Assembly: GCA_016293495.1 (NCBI GenBank)
Contig: JAEDED010000004.1
Span: forward strand, 1-64,000
From: Treponema sp.
GTDB taxonomy: Bacteria > Spirochaetota > Spirochaetia > Treponematales > Treponemataceae
Reading direction: 5' to 3'
DNA: 64,000 bases
The notes under the pieces were generated by a model. That model saw only the letters and a program-made list of their open reading frames with translations, made no database searches and was not told where the DNA came from. This document shows, in pieces, positions 17,884 through 25,204 of this stretch. The position numbers and the translations under genes were made by a program. Position 1 is the stretch's first letter. The number at the start of each line of letters is the position of its first letter.

Positions 17884-19395
17884 CTATGGTTTTAATATTA
17901 CATTTTTATGCTGGCTATTTAAGATTCTCTGAACGGCATATTTTCCTGTAACAAGTGCAGGAGGCATTCCGCCGGCTACCATAAGCCATTGTCCTGCTAA
18001 GAAAAGGTTTTTAACGCCTTTTACAACTCCAGGAATGCTGAAGTTGTTAGGACTTTTCTTTGTTGTAATAAATGTCATGTAAACACCGCGGTAGGCGTTG
18101 CAGTAACGTGTATATGTGAATGGAGTCCAGACATCAAGAAGCTTGAGTTTTCCCTGTGTAAATGGAAAGCGTTTTTCAATTGTTTTCTGGATGTCTAAAG
18201 CAGCCTTTGTTTTTTCTGCGTCATAACGTTTTTTGTCAGTTTCGTAAAGATTTTTCCAGTAAAGGTATTCGCTTTCTGGTTCGAGAATCTTTACCTGCAA
18301 AAGAGTTTTTCCTTCTGGAACTGTAGTTTTTTCAAAGGAATAGTTTTTAATGTTAGTACGTGTAATTGTTCTTCCTGCAAGTTCGTAGCCGTCACAGTCA
18401 AAGAAAGTGCGTCCTGCAATTTTATCTGTAACGCCGTCATAACTGAAAGCTGCATGGAAGCTTGATCCGAGAAGATTGTTTTCACGATCTTCATAGCATT
18501 TTTTCAATGCTTTTGGCATATATTTATAATCGATGAGTTTTTCAAATGTGTGGTATGAATCAGTTGAACAGATAACGTAATCTGCAGAAACTTCAGTTCC
18601 GTCTTCAAGAAGAATTCCCTTTGCAGATTTTTCATCTTCTGCCATAAGGACTTTCGCAACTGGTTTTGAACAGATTAAAGTTCCGCCAAGTTCCTTGTAA
18701 CGGTTTGCCATTCTGAGCATTGCAGCAAGTGAGCCGCCTACAGGAACTCCGCCGCCGCCTGAAGAAATAGTTCCATAAGCGGTAATGAAAAGGTAAGCAA
18801 GATAATCTTTTGGCATGTAATCGAGCATTAATCTTTTGATAAGAGGATGCTTGAATCTGTTTGCAAGATCTTCAATGCTTATTTTTGAATACTTTCTGAT
18901 AACAGGAAGCATCTTTCTCATTTTCCATCCGATCTGAGTCAAGTCGATGAGGTTCATCATATCCATTGGTTTCTTTGCAGGAACCTGAAGGGATTCTGAA
19001 AGTTTTACGTATTTGAAAAATTTTTTAATTTCTTTTTTGTCTTCGGGACTTAATTCGAGCATTTCTTTTTCTGCACGTTTTAAGTCAGCCCAAAGGTGAA
19101 GTGTCTGACCGTTCAATTCAGAACGGTAGAACTCCTGATGCTGGTGAATTTTAACATCAGGAGCACAGATTCCGGAATCCTTCCAGATGTCCCAGAGTTC
19201 GTAACCTTCTTTAGCACAAGTCATCCAGCAGATACAGTTATCAATGTAATGACCTTCACGCATCCAGCCGGTACACTGTCCGCCTGGTACTGCATGCTTT
19301 TCATAAATGACTGATTCAAATCCTGCTTTCTGCGCGTAGATTCCTGCACTTAATCCGGCAATACCGCCGCCAATAATTACAACTTTTTGTGACAT
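17884..19395 (-). CDS. FAD-dependent oxidoreductase, phytoene desaturase (CrtI)-like
   Basis: A 503-residue flavoprotein with an N-terminal dinucleotide-binding fold (IIGGGIAGLSAGIYAQKAG, then E34) and the CrtI-type PGGQCTGW motif. A C-terminal FAD-binding segment (GQWLMVAGGMPPALVTGK) matches this family of desaturases and saturases. No phytoene synthase or other carotenoid gene is visible, so the substrate is probably another lipid or isoprenoid. It lies between the Bax-inhibitor-1 gene and the ABC operon on the same strand with small gaps. Confidence 0.85.
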   Translation of the reverse strand: MSQKVVIIGGGIAGLSAGIYAQKAGFESVIYEKHAVPGGQCTGWMREGHYIDNCICWMTCAKEGYELWDIWKDSGICAPDVKIHQHQEFYRSELNGQTLHLWADLKRAEKEMLELSPEDKKEIKKFFKYVKLSESLQVPAKKPMDMMNLIDLTQIGWKMRKMLPVIRKYSKISIEDLANRFKHPLIKRLMLDYMPKDYLAYLFITAYGTISSGGGGVPVGGSLAAMLRMANRYKELGGTLICSKPVAKVLMAEDEKSAKGILLEDGTEVSADYVICSTDSYHTFEKLIDYKYMPKALKKCYEDRENNLLGSSFHAAFSYDGVTDKIAGRTFFDCDGYELAGRTITRTNIKNYSFEKTTVPEGKTLLQVKILEPESEYLYWKNLYETDKKRYDAEKTKAALDIQKTIEKRFPFTQGKLKLLDVWTPFTYTRYCNAYRGVYMTFITTKKSPNNFSIPGVVKGVKNLFLAGQWLMVAGGMPPALVTGKYAVQRILNSQHKNVILKP

Positions 19396-19428
19396 ATTGA
19401 ATTCCTGTATAACTTCAATTTTTTTTAA

Positions 19429-20136
19429 TTACTTTTTTTTCCCGAAGAGAGTAAGCATTTTGATAAAGATGTTGATAAAGTCTAAGTAAAGTTCAAGAGC
19501 GCCGATGATTTCGAGCTTTTTGAAGTTTTTAGAACCGTCTGCGTGAGTAGACATTCTCATGATTTTCTGTGTGTCATAAGCTGTAAGACCGATGAAAATT
19601 CCTATACCAACAAGACATAAAATCCAGTCCAGCCTAGAGCTCTTCATGAAAATATTGAACACAGACATGATGATAAGACCGATCAAAGCCATCATAAGGT
19701 AACGGCCTGCAGAAGTAAGGTCTGACTTTGTTGTAGCGCCGTAAATTGTCATTCCGAGGAACATTGCTGCTGATACTGCAAATACTTTGTAGACAGAAGT
19801 AATTTCATAGAACTGGAAAATAAAGGAAAGTGAAAATCCCGTACAAACTGAGTACAGGATAAACAAAAAGTAAGCAAAAACAGGATTTATCTTGTTAATG
19901 GCAAAAGAAAGTGCCAGAACAAGTACCAGTTCGAGAATGAGAGGACACCACATGAAAATCTTGTAGTTTTCAAGAGTGATAATTCCCTGCTGACACAAGT
20001 AGATATAAATATCTTCAGTAAAAAATGCAACTACGCCTGTAATTACGAGTGCAAAAAACATCTTAAAATAAACACCAGCGATAAATTTACGCTGAACTTC
20101 AGGACTAGCCTGTTCAATAGTATAATTTTCGTTCAT
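19429..20136 (-). CDS. Bax inhibitor-1/YccA family membrane protein
   Basis: A 235-residue protein with seven membrane helices. The layout matches the BI-1 family (MTIYGATTKSDLTSAGRYLMMALIGL and the late GLTAYDTQKI motif), ending in a charged tail. Bacterial BI-1 proteins include YccA, which modulates the FtsH protease, and BsYetJ, a calcium leak channel. It is the first gene of a minus-strand run of six genes. A good promoter ends seven bases before the ATG. Confidence 0.9.
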   Translation of the reverse strand: MNENYTIEQASPEVQRKFIAGVYFKMFFALVITGVVAFFTEDIYIYLCQQGIITLENYKIFMWCPLILELVLVLALSFAINKINPVFAYFLFILYSVCTGFSLSFIFQFYEITSVYKVFAVSAAMFLGMTIYGATTKSDLTSAGRYLMMALIGLIIMSVFNIFMKSSRLDWILCLVGIGIFIGLTAYDTQKIMRMSTHADGSKNFKKLEIIGALELYLDFINIFIKMLTLFGKKK

Positions 20137-20143
20137 AGCTTCA

Positions 20144-20172
20144 ATTCTATGTTAAATTCAAAGGGTGGTCAA
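20144..20172 (-). promoter_or_regulatory. promoter of the BI-1 gene, leaderless geometry
   Basis: On the minus strand TTGACC, a 17-nt spacer and TAGAAT end seven bases before the start codon at 20136. The spacer to the ATG (TGAAGCT) contains only a weak GAAG. Confidence 0.6.
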
Positions 20173-20259
20173 TGAAAATTACAGTTTCTTCTATAAGATA
20201 GGAAATTGGGCGGAATCTGATTTGACTTGTAAACAATTAATAAGTATTATATTAAGGTT

Positions 20260-21804
20260 ATGAAAAAGATAATTCCGGCATTTTTTATTCTCTTCGCTGC
20301 CATTCTTGGCATTGTTGTTTTAAGCGGATGGGGTAAAAAATCTAAAGACGATAAAAAAGACCATTCTACTGTTACTGCAGATTCTGGAGAAAAGAAAACC
20401 GCTTCTGATGAACAGAAAAACGTTACCATTGTAGAAGAAAATACTCCGACTTCCTTTATGAACTTGAACAGTGACGAAACTCTCTTAAGCTCAATGGGAA
20501 TTGATATAAACGGCGACCATCTTGATGATGAAATTCTTATTACAAAGAAAGTGTCTTCGGCAAATGCAAATCTCAACATCGTAATCGGTATTTACAATCC
20601 GACTTCAAAAATGTACGTAAGGGTTGCAGAAATTCAAACTGAAGTAACACAGTTCAGATCGTTCTCTTACAATGGAATCGACGTTACTGGTGAACACAAA
20701 ACTGCCCTTGTATACCAGGGTTTTACTGACAACGGAAACTCGGTACTCCAGATGTATTACTGCTATGGAGATTCCTCGAACTTTAATCTTGTAAAAATCG
20801 GTGACTTTAAGTCTGACGGTACTATATTTATTCAGCAGTATAACCGTACTGATACATACGAACTTGAACAGAGTTCTGGAAAGAGCTTTCCTGTGTGGGT
20901 TTACTCGTCTGATACATCGAGCGGGGCAGGGGATTTAAGCCAGATTCAGACTGAATATGACTGGGATCCGAATGCCAGAAAATATGTTCAGATAAGACAG
21001 ATTAAGGTTACAGGCCGCAATCTTGCTGCAAAGGAACTTGCGAAGATTCAGGATGGTACTGTAAAGACTTTTGCAAATTATCTTGACGGTTTGTGGTATC
21101 AGACTTACAACGAAGATCATAAAATCCGTTACATTTATTTTGACTACGATTCTTCAGAAGTAATCTTCCTTGAAGATGATACTCAGGAAGTTTACAGCTG
21201 GCTTACAAGCAGCCTTTATAAAAATGGTATTTATCTTTCAACTTCAAATGTTTCAATTGAAAATCTCGGCCGTCGTTTTGCAGTAACCCTTACTGATATC
21301 GATCAGGTTAGAATCCGTGCATACGACGACGTCAGAATGCACATCGGTGCAGATAACATCTGGGACGGTCAGTACAAAAAACTTACCAGTCCTAAATCGT
21401 TTGCCATTCAGGAAAAAGATACAGCACCAGTACAGGAAATCGTTGCCGCTCTGGAAGAAACTCCGTTATGGTATACAGCCGATGGTGCGAACTTTGTATT
21501 CAAAGGCGGAAACTACGCAATTTCTACAGAAAACTTCAACGAAACAGGCGTTATTGCTCTTGCAATGATTAACGGTCAGACAGTCATTCAGTTTAATCCT
21601 AAAGACGAAATGCGTTATATCGGCGATGCATACATTATCAATTTCAAGGAAGTTCCAAGAACTGTAAAGCTTCGTAACGGAAAGACAAAAACAGTTTACG
21701 ATAAAGATAAAAAGACCCTGATTCTTCAGCCTGCCGTTATTATGGCCACATCAGTAAATGAAATTTCAGGAAAGGTTCTGGTTCTTAACGCAGAAACGGA
21801 TTAA
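20260..21804 (+). CDS. membrane-anchored extracytoplasmic protein, possibly pallilysin-related
   Basis: A 514-residue protein with an N-terminal hydrophobic helix (about 4-23), a Lys/Asp/Glu-rich linker, and a long beta-rich region. DINGDHLDDEILITKK (near residue 85) resembles an FG-GAP or calcium-loop motif. No lipobox Cys is visible, so it may stay anchored by the helix. The overall style recalls treponemal proteins annotated as pallilysin-related adhesins, but I see no HEXXH protease motif and hold that label loosely. The HD-GYP gene follows after eight bases, so they are probably co-transcribed. Confidence 0.6.
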   Translation: MKKIIPAFFILFAAILGIVVLSGWGKKSKDDKKDHSTVTADSGEKKTASDEQKNVTIVEENTPTSFMNLNSDETLLSSMGIDINGDHLDDEILITKKVSSANANLNIVIGIYNPTSKMYVRVAEIQTEVTQFRSFSYNGIDVTGEHKTALVYQGFTDNGNSVLQMYYCYGDSSNFNLVKIGDFKSDGTIFIQQYNRTDTYELEQSSGKSFPVWVYSSDTSSGAGDLSQIQTEYDWDPNARKYVQIRQIKVTGRNLAAKELAKIQDGTVKTFANYLDGLWYQTYNEDHKIRYIYFDYDSSEVIFLEDDTQEVYSWLTSSLYKNGIYLSTSNVSIENLGRRFAVTLTDIDQVRIRAYDDVRMHIGADNIWDGQYKKLTSPKSFAIQEKDTAPVQEIVAALEETPLWYTADGANFVFKGGNYAISTENFNETGVIALAMINGQTVIQFNPKDEMRYIGDAYIINFKEVPRTVKLRNGKTKTVYDKDKKTLILQPAVIMATSVNEISGKVLVLNAETD

Positions 21805-21812
21805 GTTTATAA

Positions 21813-23279
21813 ATGAAGCAGTCAGAAGAAAAGATTGAAATTGAAGAACTTCTCAATGAAATCATAGGTGATGAGTCTCTCGAAGCACAGAGAGATACGT
21901 CAATCGGAATTCTTGAACCGATTGATGATGAAAGTTCTGATGAGCTGATGAAGCAGCTGCTTTATATTCCTAAATCAACACTTACTGCGGGGCAGGTATT
22001 AAATCTCCTTCGCCGTATGCTTCGCGAAATAAATCCTGTATACATTGACCTTGCCGAACGAACTGCCTTCTGTGCCGTTAAGATTTATGATTACGCCCGC
22101 GTAAAAAACAAGATGAATCTTAACATTGACCGCAATGCTTTGATTCTGCTTTCAGTGCTTTTTACAATCGGTTCCTATAAACCTGAATTCAATATGAAAG
22201 ACGACAATGACGAAGTTCATTCCTGCCCGAGAAAAATGTTCCTCTATTCATATCTTTATCTCAAGCATCTTTCACCGTTAAAGGATATCGCAGAAGCAAT
22301 TCTTTTTTATAACTGTGACTGGAAAAAAGCAAAGGAACTGCAAAGTCCTTATGGTGAATATGCTTCTTTAATTTTTACCTGCATGCGTATCTGCATTCAG
22401 CTTAGAAAAAATCATTACGTTTATACAAAGAGACTCTTTACTCAGGATTTTATTGATAACTGCAGAAAACTTTATGATCCGGTATTCCTTGATCTCTTCT
22501 TTGAACCTGAACTTACTCAGGCAATTACAAAAGAACTCAAGAATAATAATTCCTTTTATCTGCTTGATGAATACTGCAATTCCGTTCAGCTTGATTACGA
22601 AGAAACTTTCAGTCTTTTGAAAATAATGCTTTACTCTGTCGACTTTGTTTCGACCTCGACAGTTACTCATATTATCAGCACTGCGTTCTATGCGACAGAA
22701 ATTGCAAAGCTTGAAAAACTAACCGATTCTGAAACTGATGAAGTGTTTACGGCTGCGATTCTTCATGATATGGGAAAAATGTCCATCGATATTGAAATCC
22801 TGGAATCTGCGGGATGCCTGACTGATGAACAGATGCAGAAAATGCGTGAACATGTTAAAAAAGGCGATGAGATGTACAGAGGAATTGTCGGTAATAAGCT
22901 TTCTGATATTGCCTCCCGACATCACGAAAATCTTGACGGTTCAGGCTATCCTAACGGACTTAAATGCGAAGAACTTACAACCCAGCAGCGCATTCTTTCT
23001 ATTGCAGATGTTTTTTCTGCCCTTACGGATGCGCGAACTTATAAGCCTTCATATTCGAAAGAAAAGACTATCAATATTATGGAAGATATGGTAAGCAAAT
23101 GTAAATTTGACCCGGGCATTTTGAATCATGTTAAGGCACAATATGATTTAATCAAGGCTCATACAGAAATCCGCCGTCCTATGCTTACTGCTAATTTGGG
23201 TCTCGTAGTTTTGGATTACATGCGTCTTGAAGATATAGAAGATATATCTGATCTTTTTGAGGCAATTCACAATGGGTAG
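21813..23279 (+). CDS. HD-GYP domain phosphodiesterase
   Basis: A 488-residue cytosolic protein. The C-terminal ~190 residues form an HD-GYP domain, with HD in AAILHDMGKMSID, the HHE in SRHHENLDGSGYPNG, and GYP in the same segment. Such enzymes hydrolyse cyclic di-GMP. The N-terminal ~280 residues match nothing I recognise, and no receiver or sensor motif is evident. The metal-binding His and Asp residues look intact, so activity is likely. Its neighbour upstream is an extracytoplasmic protein, which hints at a surface-linked signalling role. Confidence 0.9.
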   Translation: MKQSEEKIEIEELLNEIIGDESLEAQRDTSIGILEPIDDESSDELMKQLLYIPKSTLTAGQVLNLLRRMLREINPVYIDLAERTAFCAVKIYDYARVKNKMNLNIDRNALILLSVLFTIGSYKPEFNMKDDNDEVHSCPRKMFLYSYLYLKHLSPLKDIAEAILFYNCDWKKAKELQSPYGEYASLIFTCMRICIQLRKNHYVYTKRLFTQDFIDNCRKLYDPVFLDLFFEPELTQAITKELKNNNSFYLLDEYCNSVQLDYEETFSLLKIMLYSVDFVSTSTVTHIISTAFYATEIAKLEKLTDSETDEVFTAAILHDMGKMSIDIEILESAGCLTDEQMQKMREHVKKGDEMYRGIVGNKLSDIASRHHENLDGSGYPNGLKCEELTTQQRILSIADVFSALTDARTYKPSYSKEKTINIMEDMVSKCKFDPGILNHVKAQYDLIKAHTEIRRPMLTANLGLVVLDYMRLEDIEDISDLFEAIHNG

Positions 23280-23320
23280 AATAAAAATCCCTGCTGTTGT
23301 ACGAAAATTCCCTTTACTAA

Positions 23321-23350
23321 TTGTAGAGATTGCTATATATTTAATAATAC
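23321..23350 (+). promoter_or_regulatory. possible ilvC promoter
   Basis: TTGTAG, an 18-nt spacer and TAATAC lie about 70 bases before the ilvC start. The leader then carries the ribosome binding site TGGAGG about ten bases before the ATG. Confidence 0.35.
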
Positions 23351-23419
23351 TACAGAACTTGAAAATGATTTCAGTTCTTAAATATTTGTAAATTTTATCC
23401 GTAGTTTGGAGGAAATAAA

Positions 23420-24901
23420 ATGGGAAATAACTATTTCAATTCAATTCCATGGCGTGAAGCTCGTCTTCAGCTTGGACACTGCCGTTCAATGGCAAAAGAA
23501 GAATTCGCTGACGGAGTTAACGCTCTTAAGGGAAAGAAAATCGTAATCGTAGGATGTGGTGCTCAGGGTCTTAACCAGGGTATGTGTCTGCGCGATTCAG
23601 GTCTTGATGTATCTTACGCTCTCCGTGAATCAGCAATCACAGAAAAACGCCAGTCTTGGAAAAACGCTACAGAAAACGGTTTCAAAGTTGGTACATACGA
23701 AGAAATGATTCCAACAGCTGACTTAGTTGGAAACCTTACTCCAGATAAACAGCACACTCCTGTAATCAATGAAGTTCAGAAATTGATGAAACAGAATTCA
23801 GCACTCTGGTATTCACATGGATTCAACATGATCGAAGAAGGAATGCAGATTCGTAAAGACATCACAGTTGTAATGTGTGCTCCTAAAGGACCTGGTACAG
23901 AAGTTTACCACGAATTTGCCCGTGGATTTGGTGTACCTGATCTTATCGCTGTTCACCCGGTTAACGACCCAGAAGGAAAGGGTTGGGCATATGCTAAAGC
24001 TCTTGCTGTAGGTATGGGTGGATCAAAAGCTGGTGTTCTTGAATCATCATTTGTTGCAGAAGTTAAATCAGACCTTATGGGCGAACAGACAATCCTCTGT
24101 GGTATGCTCCAGGCTGGAACAATCTGCTGTTACGACAAAATGGTTGCAGACGGAATGGATCCAAAATGGGTTACTAAGTTCTTGATGCACGGATGGAACG
24201 TAATCTGTGAAGCACTTAAGTTCGGTGGTATCACAGGTATGATGGACCGTCTTTCAAACCCTGCAAAAATCAAAGCTAACGCTCTTTCTAAAGAAATCAA
24301 AGCTTTACTCGCTCCACTTTATCAGAAACACATGGACGACATCATTTCTGGAGAGTTCTCTTCAACAATGATGAAAGACTGGGCAAACAAAGACGTAAAC
24401 CTCCTTACATGGCGTGAAAACACAGGTAAGCTCGACTTCGAAAAAATGGAAGAAACATCAGAAGAAATTTCTGAACAGGAATACTTTGACAAAGGTATCT
24501 TGATGGTAGCTATGGTTAAAGCTGGTTGTGAACTTGCATTCGAAACAATGGTTGACGCTGGTATTAAAGAAGAATCTGCATACTATGAATCACTCCACGA
24601 AGTTCCACTTATTGCAAATCTTATCGACCGCAAACGCTTGTACGAAATGAACCGCGTTATTTCTGATACAGCTGAATACGGATGTTACTTGTTTGCAAAC
24701 GTTGCAGCTCCTCAGATGCAGAAAGACCTTATGCCAAAAGTAACTACAGAAGTTATCGGTAAAGGACTTAACGTAAAAGACAACAGTGTTTCTAACCACG
24801 AACTCGTAGAAGTAAACGCTGAAATCAGAAATCATCCAATCGAAGTTGTTGGACGTAAGCTCCGTGCTTACATGACAGCAATGAAACCTATTATTAAATA
24901 A
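23420..24901 (+). CDS. ilvC: ketol-acid reductoisomerase, class II (long form)
   Basis: A 493-residue enzyme of the branched-chain amino-acid pathway. It converts acetolactate and acetohydroxybutyrate to dihydroxy acids with NADPH and Mg2+. The N-terminal Rossmann motif is GKKIVIVGCGAQGLNQG (near residue 39), followed by the catalytic CAPKGPGTEV segment. The length and the duplicated C-terminal knotted domain match the long, E. coli-type form. Codon bias suggests high expression. A strong terminator follows, so it is a single unit although cimA lies about 3 kb downstream. Confidence 0.97.
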   Translation: MGNNYFNSIPWREARLQLGHCRSMAKEEFADGVNALKGKKIVIVGCGAQGLNQGMCLRDSGLDVSYALRESAITEKRQSWKNATENGFKVGTYEEMIPTADLVGNLTPDKQHTPVINEVQKLMKQNSALWYSHGFNMIEEGMQIRKDITVVMCAPKGPGTEVYHEFARGFGVPDLIAVHPVNDPEGKGWAYAKALAVGMGGSKAGVLESSFVAEVKSDLMGEQTILCGMLQAGTICCYDKMVADGMDPKWVTKFLMHGWNVICEALKFGGITGMMDRLSNPAKIKANALSKEIKALLAPLYQKHMDDIISGEFSSTMMKDWANKDVNLLTWRENTGKLDFEKMEETSEEISEQEYFDKGILMVAMVKAGCELAFETMVDAGIKEESAYYESLHEVPLIANLIDRKRLYEMNRVISDTAEYGCYLFANVAAPQMQKDLMPKVTTEVIGKGLNVKDNSVSNHELVEVNAEIRNHPIEVVGRKLRAYMTAMKPIIK

Positions 24902-24966
24902 TATAGGGGACGTATTTCATAATTTTAGTTCGGAAGTTTTCAAGAACCTCTGAACTTACTTAAAAT

Positions 24967-25005
24967 GCTCATGTCAGGAAAGAGTCCTGATGTGAGCTTT
25001 TTTTT
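24967..25005 (+). terminator. ilvC terminator
   Basis: A 13-bp stem (24967-24979 with 24985-24997, two G-U pairs), loop AAGAG and eight T. Confidence 0.9.
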
Positions 25006-25034
25006 AATCCCTAATTGTTACTAGTAATACCTGA

Positions 25035-25050
25035 AGGCGTTCTGACGCCT
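25035..25050. repeat. small GC-rich hairpin in the ilvC-radical SAM gap
   Basis: AGGCGT-TCTG-ACGCCT is a perfect 6-bp stem, in a GC-richer patch (25030-25090) that stands out in an AT-rich gap. The 303-base gap 24902-25204 holds the ilvC terminator, this hairpin and the promoter below; no gene is seen. Confidence 0.45.
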
Positions 25051-25093
25051 GAGCTTGCGCGTATGCTGGTAAGGTGATGCGTGCTGGTTGTAG

Positions 25094-25123
25094 TTGACTG
25101 TTTTCTTTATTTGTTGATATTCT
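25094..25123 (+). promoter_or_regulatory. promoter of the radical SAM gene
   Basis: TTGACT, an 18-nt spacer and TATTCT with TGA directly upstream (extended -10). The leader of about 75 bases ends with a perfect AGGAGG before ATG 25205. Confidence 0.55.
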
Positions 25124-25204
25124 TTTTTTATCTGAAAAATGGTTTGTTTAATTTTTACCTTGCTGTTGTGATGCACAGATAAAATTCAACGAGGAGGTTT
25201 ATTT

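Noticed and set aside
17884..19395. CrtI-like protein as evidence for carotenoid synthesis
   Set aside because: No phytoene synthase, cyclase or other carotenoid gene is present, and the family includes many other desaturases and saturases.
20260..21804. Calling this protein a pallilysin metalloprotease
   Set aside because: No HEXXH motif is found; the resemblance is to broad treponemal surface-protein style only.
24902..25204. Gap examined for a tRNA, small RNA or riboswitch
   Set aside because: Only a terminator, a short hairpin and a promoter are seen; no cloverleaf or known riboswitch core could be traced.
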